A stretch of DNA of 64,000 nt. Source: Fragum whitleyi. Its lineage: Eukaryota > Mollusca > Bivalvia > Cardiida > Cardiidae. Position numbers and translations under genes: made by a program. Below, piece after piece: positions 1 to 9,992 of this stretch (position 1 is the stretch's first letter; each line of letters opens with the position of its first letter). Where the stretch lies: the NCBI GenBank assembly GCA_948146395.1, contig OX411548.1, positions 34,046,912 through 34,110,911 on the forward strand, given 5' to 3'. The notes under the pieces are model-generated. The model had not been told where the DNA came from and did no database searches. It saw only the letters and a list, made by a program, of their open reading frames with translations.

Positions 1-90
1 CTCACTCCACCACTCCACACACGCATTCAATTTCATTCCCAAATCATTCCAAAATCATTCACCTTGTCACTTTCTCGATGTTGTTAACTG
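1..90 (-). mobile_element. Family A MITE, terminal fragment cut by window edge
   Basis: The sequence ends in the family A terminus (ATGTTGTTAACTG) followed by TA at 91-92. Before it lies the typical subterminal block CATTCAATTTCATTCC and ATTCACCTTGTCA. Only the end next to the GGAGCGAGTTTTGAG side is present because the window begins inside the element. Strand convention used throughout for this family: plus means the GGAGCGAGTTTTGAG end comes first. Confidence 0.85.
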
Positions 91-92
91 TA

Positions 93-557
93 CGACCTGA
101 AAAATTGTTACTCAACGTGCGTTTCGATAAACCTGATCTTATGTTATTCTTCTTCACATGAAAACGGCATAAACGGGACACAAAAAATGCTTATTTATTG
201 CACCTTCTTCCGGTTCGTTTGGTCGCAGGACTTAACCTTCCTGTTATGGTCCTTTCATGTGCCAATCAGTGGGTTCACTAAAAACAGAATACCTTTAAGG
301 TTGTACAATAAAACTCATTAGAGTTGTTTTTCGAACTTTACATGTTACCTTTACATCGGCTTTACAGCACATAGTTTATACCCGTAGATATCCAAATATT
401 TTTATCACTTTTGAACTGGATACCAATTTAAAGATACTCTTTCACAGATTGGGAAATGTGAATTTCGAAAATTTTCGTAAGAACAATTGGAAGTAACGAC
501 CTCATTTTGAAGCCTTTAAAAAATAGATTCAATCTGGTAATGCATGGAAAGAAAGAC
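93..557. other. AT-rich DNA, nothing recognised
   Basis: No ORF of note, no tRNA-like boxes, and no repeat shared with the rest of the window that I could see. Confidence 0.5.
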
Positions 558-700
558 TGTTATTCCTGAATTAAGCGGGGCAAGGTGTAACAACCATGAT
601 TATTTTACATGTTCCCCTTGTTGTATACATGTTGTACCTGGGTGTAAATAAAAGATATGTTGAGTTGAGTTGGGTTGAGTTGTTATTCCTGAATTTAGCG
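558..700 (+). mobile_element. 5'-truncated non-LTR retrotransposon tail with target site duplication
   Basis: A 20-bp direct repeat beginning TGTTATTCCTGAATT is present at 558-577 and 681-700, with one mismatch. It flanks about 103 bp that end with AATAAAAGATAT followed by a short GTTGA-type simple repeat. Long direct flanking repeats, heavy 5' truncation, a polyadenylation-like AATAAA and a simple-repeat tail are the signature of target-primed reverse transcription by LINEs of the CR1/L2 type. The remaining body is too short to assign a clade. A SINE 3' end is the alternative. Confidence 0.7.
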
Positions 701-2025
701 AAATTCTTTCTGAACAAATAAAGCAACTACTAACGCCTTAAAATTAATTCTTCCATTTCGAGCTTACTATTTATGCATGTGCATTCCGCATGTTTGTCTT
801 ATTCAATCAAAGATTTAGGTAAAATCATTTGACAGCTGGAAACTTCATATCAATACTAGCAAAAATAAAAGATTATTCATGAAAAAGAACGATTTTGAAA
901 TCATAGACTGGAAATTAATAGTCTGGAGCCCTTACTGATCTTGCCGCTTTGAAAAAATAAGTTACACAATTATTGAAAGATGTTGTTTTTAGTGCCAATG
1001 ACCTCGGGCTTTTCTTAATCATCTAAAAATACACGCATTTCCAAAATTAGAACAAGTTTTGTGTTTTTCTATGAAAAACTGTGAAAGAGCAGCTTTAAAC
1101 ACAATCAACGGAACAAATAAAGAAGCATGTGAGATATTTACCTCATATAACTTTACAAATTAATTATCCACTGCACAATAAGAAGACAGCGGATAGTTAC
1201 AACACATAACCTAGCATTAATTATTTCGAAAATGAATTATATTGCAGTATGACGGCGTCGTCAGTATAATTTATGGAATGCAATGACTGCATTAATCAAA
1301 AACAAACAAAAAAACAACAAAAAAAAACACGTCAATATGTCTATATAATTGCTGTGTCCCAATAGTGTGTCAGCGGAAAATAAACCAAACAACATTACTA
1401 AAATTATAAACGTAAAAATTTGAAAGATATAAAAAGAGGTTTATATCTTTCAATATTCTAAGTTTAAGAATTAGGTTATTCCGGTTGATTCTTTGGATGA
1501 AAATTCAAGGAATCAAGAGAAAAAATTCGACAACCCAACGGAAAAAACATCAATTCTACACGTTTGTCATGGTGCTTTAGATTTTAACTTCAAGTGTAAA
1601 AATATTTATTGACCAATTGACTAATTCGTGCCCGCCTATGATTGTCTGACAATTTCTCATAAAACTAGACTATCGAATAATTACGATCTGTAATCTATCA
1701 ACATTTTCTGTGTGTCCGATTAATGTTATTTCTTGGGTTGATGACGTACAGTTTAAATCATGATCATCTTTTTGGGATAACATGTTTTTTTTAAAGAAAT
1801 TAAAAAAATGCCACTGATTTCTGTTGTGGTATAAGGGCATTCTTTGCAAGGAAATATTTGTATTTACTTTTTTTTTCAAACAGTTTTTTTAATGAATTCG
1901 CTTATACCTAAAAAAACCCAAAATACTTGAAATGTAAATCTTGTTTGATTAAAATTGTGTAGATCTTAGCACCAATTGCGAATGGGGTATCAATTATGGA
2001 ATTCCATAACTGTGTATTTGAAAAC
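701..2025. other. AT-rich DNA, nothing recognised
   Basis: Low-complexity A and T runs (about 1303-1328, 1870-1890) and short random ORFs only. Confidence 0.5.
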
Positions 2026-2027
2026 AA

Positions 2028-2115
2028 GCTCACGTGTGCCCAAAGCAAAGCCTCTAGCTAGTCTTATTAGAGTCTTCCCTTTGCGCTCTCTATAGATTGA
2101 TAGGGTTCAAACCAT
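2028..2115 (+). mobile_element. Degenerate family B MITE fragment
   Basis: A block with CCAAAGCAAAGCCTCT, TTAGAGTCTTC and TTTGCGCTCTCTATAG matches in order the interior of family B (CAAGCAAAGACTCT, CAGAGTCTTC, ATGCG, ATAGAT). The termini are not clear. The assignment rests only on the interior. Confidence 0.45.
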
Positions 2116-2519
2116 GTCTTTAGGCGGACAGCAAATATCCTTATTGCAATGTGTAGTTGTCTATGCTAAAAGCTGTCTCTCCATCAAGTACATTTAATTG
2201 TGTGAAATACTTAGGTTCAATTATTTTATTATTTTGGTAAGGAATGAAAAGAAAAATTAAACACCGGTCAGAACCGTATGGTTTTTAACATCGATTCGAT
2301 TCCGACGGAATATCTCAAAAGATTTCATTTGCGATGCAAAAATGTGTCCTAAAAAGCCTCAAATGATTGTCGTTAAAAATCGTCTCTGATTTTTGAAAAA
2401 AACCCTATAACTGCTGTTTTAAATAGGCTAGTATCATAGCGAGCAAAGCGACACTCATATTTCAAGTCCTTCCAAAATCTCACTGTCAAGTATTGGGAAA
2501 TATTGTCATGTCGAACCCA

Positions 2520-2590
2520 AAAGTTAAAAAAAAAAAAAACAAAAAAAACAAAAAAACCCCCCAAAATTACAACACAACACAATACACATG
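2520..2590 (+). repeat. A-rich low-complexity tract
   Basis: Long A runs interrupted by single C bases, then CCCCCC and an ACAAC repeat. This tract generates spurious lysine-rich and phenylalanine-rich ORFs on the two strands. Confidence 0.9.
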
Positions 2591-2717
2591 TGCGCAGTCT
2601 GAATTTAGACTTTACCACATTTTCTTTTTTTCTTCTTCTGAAGTAAGATGCTTTTGTAAATTATACCCGAGCTTCAACTAGATTTGTACAGCCAATCCCA
2701 GATGACAATTACAAGTA

Positions 2718-3250
2718 CAGTTAACAACATCGTGAAATTGACGAGGTGAATGATTTTGGAATGATTTAGGAATGAAGTTGAATGAGTGTGTGGAGCGAGT
2801 TTTGAGTGAAATTAAAGGGAGGTAATGCAATATAGCAAATTTGTTCAGGATGAACAAAATTAGCGATATAAATTACCTCCCTTCAATAAAATATACGTTT
2901 TTTTTGTACATCTTCGTGGACCAATCAGACACTTGAAAGTCAACACCTGAAAATAAAATCGTAGAATAAATAGACACCTCCCTTTAATAAAATATGCAAA
3001 CAAGTTCTTTGGATAGCTTCATATTTCTTCAAGAACCTAATTGACGCTTACACTTTGAATTATATCAGTGAAATTGCGATTTTTCTCTATCCAAATTTAT
3101 TTTGAATGACGCTTTTGATTCTAAATTTCTCAATGGGTCTGAGCGTTTTTGAATGGTTATAGTGAGCGTTTGGAATGAATAAATGAGGCGCTTAGAGAGT
3201 GATATTGAATGGTTTTGATCGAGATGTCAATTTCACGATATAACTAACTG
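2718..3250 (+). mobile_element. Family A MITE, 533-bp chimeric copy (A2/A1)
   Basis: Flanked by TA (2716-17 and 3251-52), with termini CAGTTAACAACATCGTG and ATAACTAACTG. The palindrome arms GGGAGGTAAT and ATTACCTCCC are present near 2819-2880. After the palindrome comes an A2 core (TGGACCAATCAGACAC, ending near ATAAATAGA). The text then restarts at a second CCTCCCTTTAATAAAATATG and continues as an A1 core (TTCAAGAACCTAATTGACGC). This duplicated junction explains the extra length of about 96 bp over the 437-bp standard. Confidence 0.9.
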
Positions 3251-3252
3251 TA

Positions 3253-3916
3253 GTTAGAAGACGGCTGCGAGTTATAAATGATCCACATAATTATTGCAAA
3301 ATGTCCCAGGGGAACATAATGCAGCAGTAATTGGGACAGTATTTTTTCAAAACTACTATTTCATGAGAGACAATTTTTTACGCTTTGACGAAAAATGGAA
3401 CAAATCATTCATATGCGTAACTAGGAATTTGAAATTTATACGCACTCAGAAGGCGACTAACACAGAATATATAGGATAAAAGCGATATGTGTACTGTGAC
3501 AAAAGATAAACGTCCTCTGTCCGCTCCCCTTTTCTATGATTTGAGCGTTGGCGAACAATCAAAACATCGTAACTACAGCTGTAGTTTCGATGTTATGATC
3601 ATTCATGAACAATTTTTTTCGAAAGAGGATTTATTTCTTTTACACACTTGCGTAATGAGCGTAATGGCGGTTACCCCCTTGTCATTAAAGGAAGTATTTT
3701 CAGTAATTTCTAATTGTTTTACGACTCAATATTAGTCAAATCATACATTTTTTGTATTGATACTTTTTACGCATGATGGATGTGAGATCGCGTTGACGCG
3801 AGTCATCTTTTATACTGTTCTGTTTTCAGGATACAAAACGTTTGAAATCGTTTAAGAATGACGCATGGTTTGTTCGAACGTTTCACCACCATTTTCACTA
3901 TAAACACAAGCCGGTA
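3253..3916. other. No gene recognised
   Basis: Two short ORFs (61 and 82 codons) lie here on the plus strand. Neither has a recognisable domain or a flanking splice pattern that I would defend. Confidence 0.4.
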
Positions 3917-4118
3917 ATGCCTCGAGAGACTTAAGGTAATTTGACTATTGATAGAATCAATATTTAATGCCTCTCTGATTTCTCTCACATATCTGATGGT
4001 AATCTTGCCGAATAAATTTAATAATCTTGTAGCACAGGACTAATGACGGAGAAAGCTCTCTCGGGCTCTAGAATTGTAATCTCCCAGTTCTTTGAAACAA
4101 ATTTAGTTATGAATAACA
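3917..4118 (+). repeat. About 200-bp dispersed repeat, copy 1
   Basis: Closely matches 13628-13827 in the same orientation. Shared strings include GATAGAATCAATATTTAATG, CTCTGATTTCTCTCACATAT and GGACTAATGACGGAGAA. The family is not recognised. The conserved part has no long ORF in both copies, so a mobile or duplicated non-coding element is more likely than an exon. Confidence 0.7.
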
Positions 4119-4194
4119 TCGGCTTGTTGAATTTAAAGTGTAGACCTACGCCAGAGATGACGAAGGCACCCTCTTCGGTTGAAAGGTTGTGAGA

Positions 4195-4442
4195 TTTTTT
4201 TTTACGATAAAGGGTCGCATGACTCTTATTTCCATCGTAGTCCTAACTCATTCCAGTTTTTATCCTACATATTGAGAGAGAGGCAATGGGTTCAAACCAC
4301 AGCTATCCACTTTTACAGCTGGGTGGACTGGGGCCCTATCTGTAAAGAGTATTGCCCAAATACACTACCCGCCTCCGGTGGGGCTCGAACCCGCAACCTC
4401 CAGGTTACGAGTCGAGCGCCTTAACCACTCGGCCAACGAGCC
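4195..4442 (-). mobile_element. tRNA-derived SINE (tRNA-Thr-like head)
   Basis: On the minus strand the element begins GGCTCGTTGGCCGAGTGG. This contains an A-box-like TGGCCGAGTGG, followed after a degenerate anticodon arm by a B-box GGTTCGAGCC. Layout and spacing resemble tRNA-Thr(CGT), but the anticodon stem has mismatches, so this is not a functional tRNA gene. The body runs to about 4195, where a run of T on the plus strand would be the A-tail. RNA polymerase III transcription is inferred from the boxes only. Confidence 0.75.
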
Positions 4443-4556
4443 AGACGAGCCAGATAGTGAAGATGTACAGAAAATCGGAAATAGCATTGGCTGGTGTAGA
4501 TATTTAAGAGTCTGGTTTGACTGTTAAAAGATAACAGAGGTACAGATAAGAAGGGG

Positions 4557-4571
4557 GGAGGGGGGGGGGGT
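4557..4571 (+). repeat. G homopolymer tract
   Basis: A run of G interrupted by a single A, next to a purine-rich stretch. Confidence 0.9.
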
Positions 4572-4602
4572 ATTGCCAGTTTGAAATCTTTATTTCTTAT
4601 TG

Positions 4603-4682
4603 AAACCCTATATTATGGGTACTCCTTTGAATCGTTTCATTGAAACGATTCCGATGACTACCCACAATATAGGATCGGTTTG
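4603..4682. repeat. Inverted repeat beside a tandem array
   Basis: CCTATATTATGGGTA with GAATCGTTTC on the left pairs with GAAACGATTC and TACCCACAATATAGG on the right, giving an imperfect hairpin. The right arm is also the first unit of the following 65-bp tandem array. Confidence 0.7.
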
Positions 4683-4835
4683 TATAAGTATTGTTGTAAT
4701 AATATCGAAACAACTCGGATGACTACCCACAATACAGGATCGGTTTGTGTAAGTATTGTTGTAATAATTTCGAAACAATTCAAAAGACTACCCACAATAT
4801 AGGATTTGTGCAAGTATTATTAAATAATTTCATTT
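4656..4835 (+). repeat. 65-bp tandem repeat, about 2.7 copies
   Basis: GACTACCCACAATA starts at 4656, 4721 and 4786, so the period is 65 bp. Shared interior: GGATCGGTTTGT and AAGTATTGTTGTAATAAT. The last unit is shortened. Units differ at a few positions each. Confidence 0.85.
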
Positions 4836-4894
4836 GAAACTCAAAGTACCCCTCTTTCTGTAGCTCTGCTCAAAATCTAAAAATACGTAGATTC

Positions 4895-5047
4895 TATTAA
4901 AGAGAGGCAAAAAATAAGCGCTAATTGTTTGACGAAATTATCGATTATGTTTTACCTCCATTGAAAATCATTCAAAACTTGCTTCACACACATTAGATTT
5001 CATTCCAAACCATTCACCTTGTCAATTTAACGATGTTCCGAACAGTA
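4895..5047 (-). mobile_element. Family A MITE, half copy
   Basis: It starts at the palindrome (ATTAAAGAGAGGCAA, then TTTTACCTCC) and runs through CATTCCAAACCATTCACC to a mutated terminus (ATGTTCCGAACAG before TA). The other half is missing. The loop arms AATTGTTTGACGAAATTA differ from most copies. Confidence 0.7.
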
Positions 5048-5142
5048 ACACAACAAAGTAGTACTCACTCTGACGAGCTGATGGAGAGGTTGTCCATCAG
5101 CTAGTCAAAGTGAACACCTCCGATGCGTGTGTGTATTTCCGT

Positions 5143-5396
5143 TTATCTATCGTCGCTACCGTAGCACATGCCCAAGAGCGACGCCCCTAGAAGACGGTTA
5201 GTTGTTACGGGGGATAGTGCAAGGATACATGACGAAACTACTGCTGAGATCCGCCTCACAGGGCCTCGGTTTAACGTCTCATCCGAAAAGACAGTTAGTT
5301 CGTTAGTGTGCCAGCCCGGGTTTGAACCCACGCCGTCGAACTTCAATGGTTTTGAAGTCCGATTAAAATTAAGCCACCTTTTATACTAACCGGGCC
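5143..5396 (-). mobile_element. tRNA-like SINE with conserved body (GATGAGACGTTAAACCGA)
   Basis: The minus strand carries a tRNA-like head near 5396-5305 with the B-box-like GTGGGTTCAAACCCGGG. A body follows with TTCGGATGAGACGTTAAACC and GCCCTGTGAGGCGGATCTC. I recall similar bodies in marine invertebrate SINEs. The A-box is weak, so the head is decayed or of the Leu/Ser type. The plus-strand 73-codon ORF here is a read-through of the SINE. Confidence 0.6.
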
Positions 5397-5535
5397 CAGA
5401 TGGTTAATGGGTTAAAACAAACATACTCTAAATCTAGGAAGACAGAAGTAAAAAGAAGGTCTAATTCATGTTTTTTACATATGTTTGTTTAATTAACCGG
5501 TTTCAAAATTGAACAACATGTTTTAATTATGAAGT

Positions 5536-5859
5536 CAATATTGCTCGAGCGACCACATCTATTAAGCGACCAATTTTATTAACCGACTACTATAAAAAGT
5601 CCCTTCGACGTCAAGGAAATTTCGGGCAAAATGACAGTCTTAAAGAAAAAATGGTTATATTTAAATCTTAAGTTGTTGGAGCCCATAAGAATCGTCTGGT
5701 TCGAACACCATAGAATTAAGTAAGACTTGACCAACAATCTATAATTGCTATCAAAATGAACTGTCACATTCATTATGATATTTTGTGTTAAGCGACCATT
5801 CTCATAAACGATCACTTTTTGGTGGTCCCCAAAGTGGTCGCTAAACACAAGTTTTATTG
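5536..5859. mobile_element. Degenerate Tigger/pogo-like MITE (group D)
   Basis: Imperfect terminal inverted repeats: the left end CAATATTGCTCGAGCGACCA mirrors the right end, read on the minus strand as CAATAAAACTTGTGTTTAGC then GACCAC. Internal TTAAGCGACCA motifs occur on both sides. TA follows at 5860-61, but the left TA is lost. The CAGT..AAACCTG..TTAAGCGACCAC pattern is typical of Tigger/pogo-type ends, as in the intact MITE at 50912. Confidence 0.6.
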
Positions 5860-6339
5860 TAGTTCAAATAAATGTCTTTGACTTTTGATCTCTTAAACAT
5901 TCAAAGTGCGTGTCTGAATTATCATTGTATAACAGACAACTAGGATTTTTAAAAGAAATATGTTTTAGGTTTCTTAGTTAAAAAAACACAAAATTGCAAA
6001 TTCCAGCCTTTGTCATGCCACCGTGTTAAGAATATTATTATATTATAAAGACATCATAAAAAAGCCTTGAAAACTCCCTTGATAATTTTCGGCGATTTTT
6101 TTTGTTTGTTACAAAGCATCTCTTTGTATGCAAGCAATTTGGACTATACAAAGTAAGTAATAAAAACATAATGTAGGGATAGACTTCACAAAATATATTC
6201 CATGCTTGAGGCACGAGATTATAAAATTCAGTGGCCCCTTTGAATTTACCCACAACTTTTACACATGGTATAATTTAGCGTTTACATAATCCTTAAAAAG
6301 GTATAGTGTACAAGATCAACAGATAAACCAGCGTCCAAA

Positions 6340-6960
6340 AATTTACCACTGCAGGTAAAGCAGAGATTAAAGTGCCAATACATTTCGGATTCTTCAAACT
6401 ATCATACGTAAGTTTTCCAAATGTATTACATCTATTATCGATAAGTCGTCCTTATTTTTAAGCTAGAGAGTGTTCCAGACTATTTTAAACAATTTGTACA
6501 ATTGATATACTCGTCATTCTATATAAAAGTCGTTTTTGTAAATGTCTGAGCAGTTTTGATTGGAGATCTTCCCAAAAGAAACATCGTACGACTGATATAT
6601 GTAATAAAGCAATGATTATAGTTTTTATATCATTCGAATTCTTCAAATTAATCATTATCCAAAGAACGTCTCTGTGAGTTATCGGTTGTCTATCTAAATC
6701 ATCGTGACTTGTACAATTCATATTTTGTCAGTAGAAAATTATGTTTGTAAGAATCCGAACAGTTCATGCTATGAATCTCCAAAAGGGGGGGGGGGGGGTA
6801 ATCGTACGAGAGATCTCTGCATTAAAGAAGTGATTTTAGTTATAATACCATTCGGATTCTCCAAATGCTTTCAGCAGGAATGTCTATGAGACTAATATCA
6901 ATTATTTATCTAAATCTTCATTATTTAGGGGTTCTTAGACCATTAATGAAGAAAAGACAA
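6340..6960 (+). repeat. Old iterated block, units A and B
   Basis: Recurring strings in the same order: CAGTT..GA..CCAAAAG, ACATCGTACGACT, then an ATTCGRATTCTCCAAA-type motif and TCTATCTAAATC. They are seen near 6360-6430, 6541-6710 and 6740-6945. Divergence is high. The same block recurs, better preserved, at 18290 and 19230. A G run sits at 6785-6799. Confidence 0.55.
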
Positions 6961-7121
6961 ATATGTCTGTTTATGGTACTTCCAACAATTACAGATATGC
7001 GCGACGCAAATCATCTAGATAGCCTTTGTATCAATCTAATTGTTTTGTATGGCTGCCCAGAAAACTAAATGTTTGTGCCTAAGTACGTGAGAAATTATTG
7101 GAAATGTCACGCACAGGCTCA
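6961..7121 (+). mobile_element. Family B MITE, internally deleted
   Basis: The left end is degenerate (ATGTCTGTTTATGG, CTTCCAACAATT, ATATGCGCGACGCAAATC). The right end is well kept (TTATTGGAAATGTCACGCAC then AGGCTCA). Length is 161 bp against about 240 bp. It lies between two units of the old iterated block. Confidence 0.7.
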
Positions 7122-7139
7122 ATTAATATTAGTCAGTAC

Positions 7140-7240
7140 AAAGGTATATTTGTAGATATCCGAGTAGTTCATGTTATCGTCCCAAAAGAAACATCGTTCG
7201 ACTACTTTTTTGTAATTATGTAGTTATCATATTCCTGATA
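7140..7240 (+). repeat. Old iterated block, unit C, left part
   Basis: GTAGTTCATGTTATCGTC, CCAAAAGAAACATCG and TTCGACTA match unit A at 6550-6595. The unit is interrupted by the family A copy at 7241 and resumes at 7672 with CCAATCGAATGC. Confidence 0.6.
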
Positions 7241-7669
7241 CAGTTAACAACATCGTGAAATTGACAAGGTAAATGATTTTGGAATGATTCTGGAATGAAA
7301 TTGAATGAGTGCGGGGAGTGAGTTTTGAGTGAATTTAATGGGAGGTAATCCTATATAGCTGATTTTGTTCAGGATGAACAAAATAAGTTATATGTATTAC
7401 CTCCCTTTAATTAAATATGCATATAAATTCTATATTATTTCCTCAAGAACCAATCAGACGCCTAAACTTTCAATTATGTCAGTGAAATCGCGATTTAGTT
7501 CTTGTTTGATTCAGTTTGAAGGTAGTTGTTTTTTCTTATATTTTTTAGTAATTTTGAGCGTTTATGAATGGTTTGAGTGAGTGTTTGGAGTGAATGATTG
7601 GAGCGCTGAGTGAGCGCTTTAGAATGGTTTTGATTGAGAAGAATGTCAAGTCCACGATGTTATTAACTG
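7241..7669 (+). mobile_element. Family A MITE, 429 bp
   Basis: TA flanks at 7239-40 and 7670-71; termini CAGTTAACAACATCG and GTTATTAACTG. Palindrome with arms GGGAGGTAATCC and TGTATTACCTCCC at about 7340-7405. The core resembles A1 with CTCAAGAACCAATCAGACGC. The right half has GGAGCGCTGAGTGAGCG. The copy interrupts an old repeat unit (CTGATA / TACCAATCG), and related uninterrupted units carry ATACCATTCG, consistent with TA target duplication. Confidence 0.92.
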
Positions 7670-7671
7670 TA

Positions 7672-7797
7672 CCAATCGAATGCTTTAAAGTGTTTCCCAA
7701 TGAATGTCTCGGTGACTTACATCGATTACCTATCCAAATCGCCATAACTATGTAATGAATGTTTCAGACCATAAATGCAGAAAGACAATTGATATTT
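7672..7797 (+). repeat. Old iterated block, unit C, right part
   Basis: CGAATGC, TTCCCAATGAATGTCTCGGT, ACATCGATTACCTATCC and TTTCAGACCATAAATGCAG parallel 6845-6960 and 18305-18420. Confidence 0.6.
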
Positions 7798-8038
7798 TAG
7801 CCCGTGGGTAGCATTTCAAACAATTTCGAATATGCGCATTGCAAAGACTCTAGTAGGCCTGTACATTCGCACTGTCTTGCCATAGTCTTTACAATGCGCT
7901 CTGTAGATATTTTACATCTTTTAGTATCTAAATATAGGTACACAACCTTCTATTTGCACTTTGTTGCTATCAAGGCTTCGCAAATTTTGCACCTCAAGCA
8001 TATGGCGATTTTTTTGAAAATTTCAAGCATGAGAAACA
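7798..8038 (+). mobile_element. Degenerate family B MITE
   Basis: Left TTAGCCCGTGGGTAGCATTT then CAAACAATTTCGAATATGCG; middle GCAAAGACTCTAGTAGGCCT and CATAGTCTTTACAATGCG; right GAAAATTTCAAGCATGAG. The order and length (about 241 bp) match family B. The 81-codon ORF here is a product of this repeat. Confidence 0.65.
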
Positions 8039-9240
8039 GTTGTCAATAGAAAAGCAAACTTTAAGCTAAGACACACATAAGAAAATCTGAGAGTGTATTG
8101 TGATAGATCGTTACAATCCACCATCATGGTTACAGGGACAAATCTTTCTGACCCTTTGAGGGAATAATTTGATTGAAATTTGTCAAAGTAGTCACGTACT
8201 TTTTACAAAGTCATATTTATAAAAATCATAAGAAGGTCTTCGTCAATGAAGCATATCTGTAGTAAATGAGAGATTACTGTTTTAATTACCTTGTGAATTC
8301 TTCAAATAATTATCCAAAGGATTTTCCCGTGAATTACGTTAAGTATCTATCTAACTCGTCATTACGGTTACAAAAGCGAGTCTTCCATACCATTTAAGCA
8401 AATTTCAAGAATGACTTTCTTGACAAAGAGAGATGTCATATTGAATCGAAGTATATAAAGGTTAAAAGGCAATAGATAATCTGAGAGGGCCGATTCATCA
8501 TATAAAATAGAAATTTTCAGATAGTTACAAAGGCGTTTTTATTTTGTAAAAAAAGTTCAGCTTTTTGGTTCTCGAAACCTATCAAAACCTACATGCATTT
8601 GACGCGTAATTTATTTTCAATTTTCATTTCAGACGTATAACGTTCAGCGAACAAATTCGCACGAAAAGCTGATACGTCAATTTGGTGTCTCTCTTACTAA
8701 GCATTACTTATTATCATTCTTTTTTTTTAAAAAAAATAAAACGTACATGTAGAATAAAATGTGATGTGTCTTTCCGAGGGGATGGTATATTTTATACAGA
8801 TTCAGACACAAAAGTAGACAAAAAATAAAAGAAATAAGACTTTGTTTATTAAGTTAAGACAGAATATCTGAAATGAACTGAATCATTGTTGTTTCTCGTT
8901 GCAATATGAACTGATGAGGAAGGTAAAAGAATGCCTAAATCTAATTTTCAAGAATTTTTTCACACTTAAACTTTTTGTGAATCTAGAAATATCATTTTAC
9001 CTTCCTTTGAGGAAGTTTTTATTTCAAATACGACTTCTAGTTGACGTGTGGTGAAAACAATCTCTTTTACAAATATATTTATTTTACGGATATCCCAGGG
9101 AGCCCTTTTTTAGATTGATGGGTCCTTTTTGCGTAACGGGTATATAGAGAGGTAATTTTTATTCGGCGAACGTGTTGACAATACATGGGAAATTAAATTA
9201 AACATTAAACATCGAAAGGTCTTGGAACAAGTACTAAACA
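8039..9240. other. Mostly unrecognised, with one old-block unit
   Basis: At 8285-8500 a degenerate unit of the old block is visible (GAATTCTTCAAATAATTATCC, split by one base change, then CCCGTGAATTACG and TATCTATCTAACTCGTCATT). The remainder is AT-rich with no feature I can name. Confidence 0.45.
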
Positions 9241-9249
9241 TTTGAAATA

Positions 9250-9480
9250 TGAACTGATTGAATGAATGGGGTTTTACGCCGCTTTCAACGATGTTTAAGT
9301 TATATGGTGGCGGCTGGGGCATCAATCAATAGATTCCTGGTATTTCTTCTTACGAGTACTACCATCACATCGTTTCCTAGCCCCCTCAGCTGTTATCTTG
9401 CATAAGTTTACGATTATCAATCCATTGGTGGTACACAAAAAGTCGGAAAGGATGAGTGCCGCCGTCGTGGATCGAATTTG
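9250..9480 (-). mobile_element. SINE body remnant (ACGCCGCTTTCAAC family)
   Basis: GGGGTTTTACGCCGCTTTCA, a TATATGGTGGCGGCTGGGGC block, CACATCGTTTCCTAGCC and AAAGTCGGAAAGGATGAGTG align in order with 22245-22475 and partly with 25715-25885 and 26360-26470. At 26.4 kb the element continues into a tRNA-like head on the minus strand, so orientation is taken as minus. The head is missing here. The GATTGAATGAATG side would be the simple tail. Confidence 0.65.
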
Positions 9481-9494
9481 AAATGTGAAAACTA

Positions 9495-9745
9495 TATTAA
9501 TTATATGAAATAAAACATTTAATAATGAAATGTCTTGTCACAAGAAATAAACATTTGAAATATCATTAAAAACTTATTGACAATGTTAAAGTTATATTTT
9601 CATACTCTGACCTTGTAAAATGACCTTGACCTTCACTTTTGACATTGCACTTGACACCAACAGAAATGTCTTGTCACAAGCTATCCACATGTGTAATATA
9701 AAGACTTTATATATTACCAATCAAAAGATATGGCTATTAGAGGTA
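9495..9745 (+). repeat. Two units of the 160-bp GACCTTGACC repeat
   Basis: AATGTCTTGTCACAAG occurs twice with TTAAAGTTATATTTT and ATGACCTTGACCTTCACTTT between. These are the same units as the array at 12834-13480. It is probably a fragment of an AACAAGAG-type element. Confidence 0.7.
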
Positions 9746-9992
9746 TTTTTTTGCTGGAAAACGGAGAGCTTACGCAAAGCTTAGAATATTTAGACCCCTT
9801 TTTCCTGTACACATTTTATACATCCTTTTCAAATAGCTTATGGTCAAGGGTACTTTACCTGCTACTCAATTATGAAATTATGAAATAGATAATTGGACTA
9901 GAGACAAAAAAATTATTTGCATTTAGGTCACCTTTTCTGTGACGAGGCCTCATATTCAAAAGCCGGAAAAACATAGGCATGATATCATTCAG

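Noticed and set aside
4365..4442. Possible functional tRNA-Thr gene on the minus strand
   Set aside because: A- and B-boxes are good, but the anticodon stem has mismatches and the sequence continues into a SINE body with a poly(A)-like tail.
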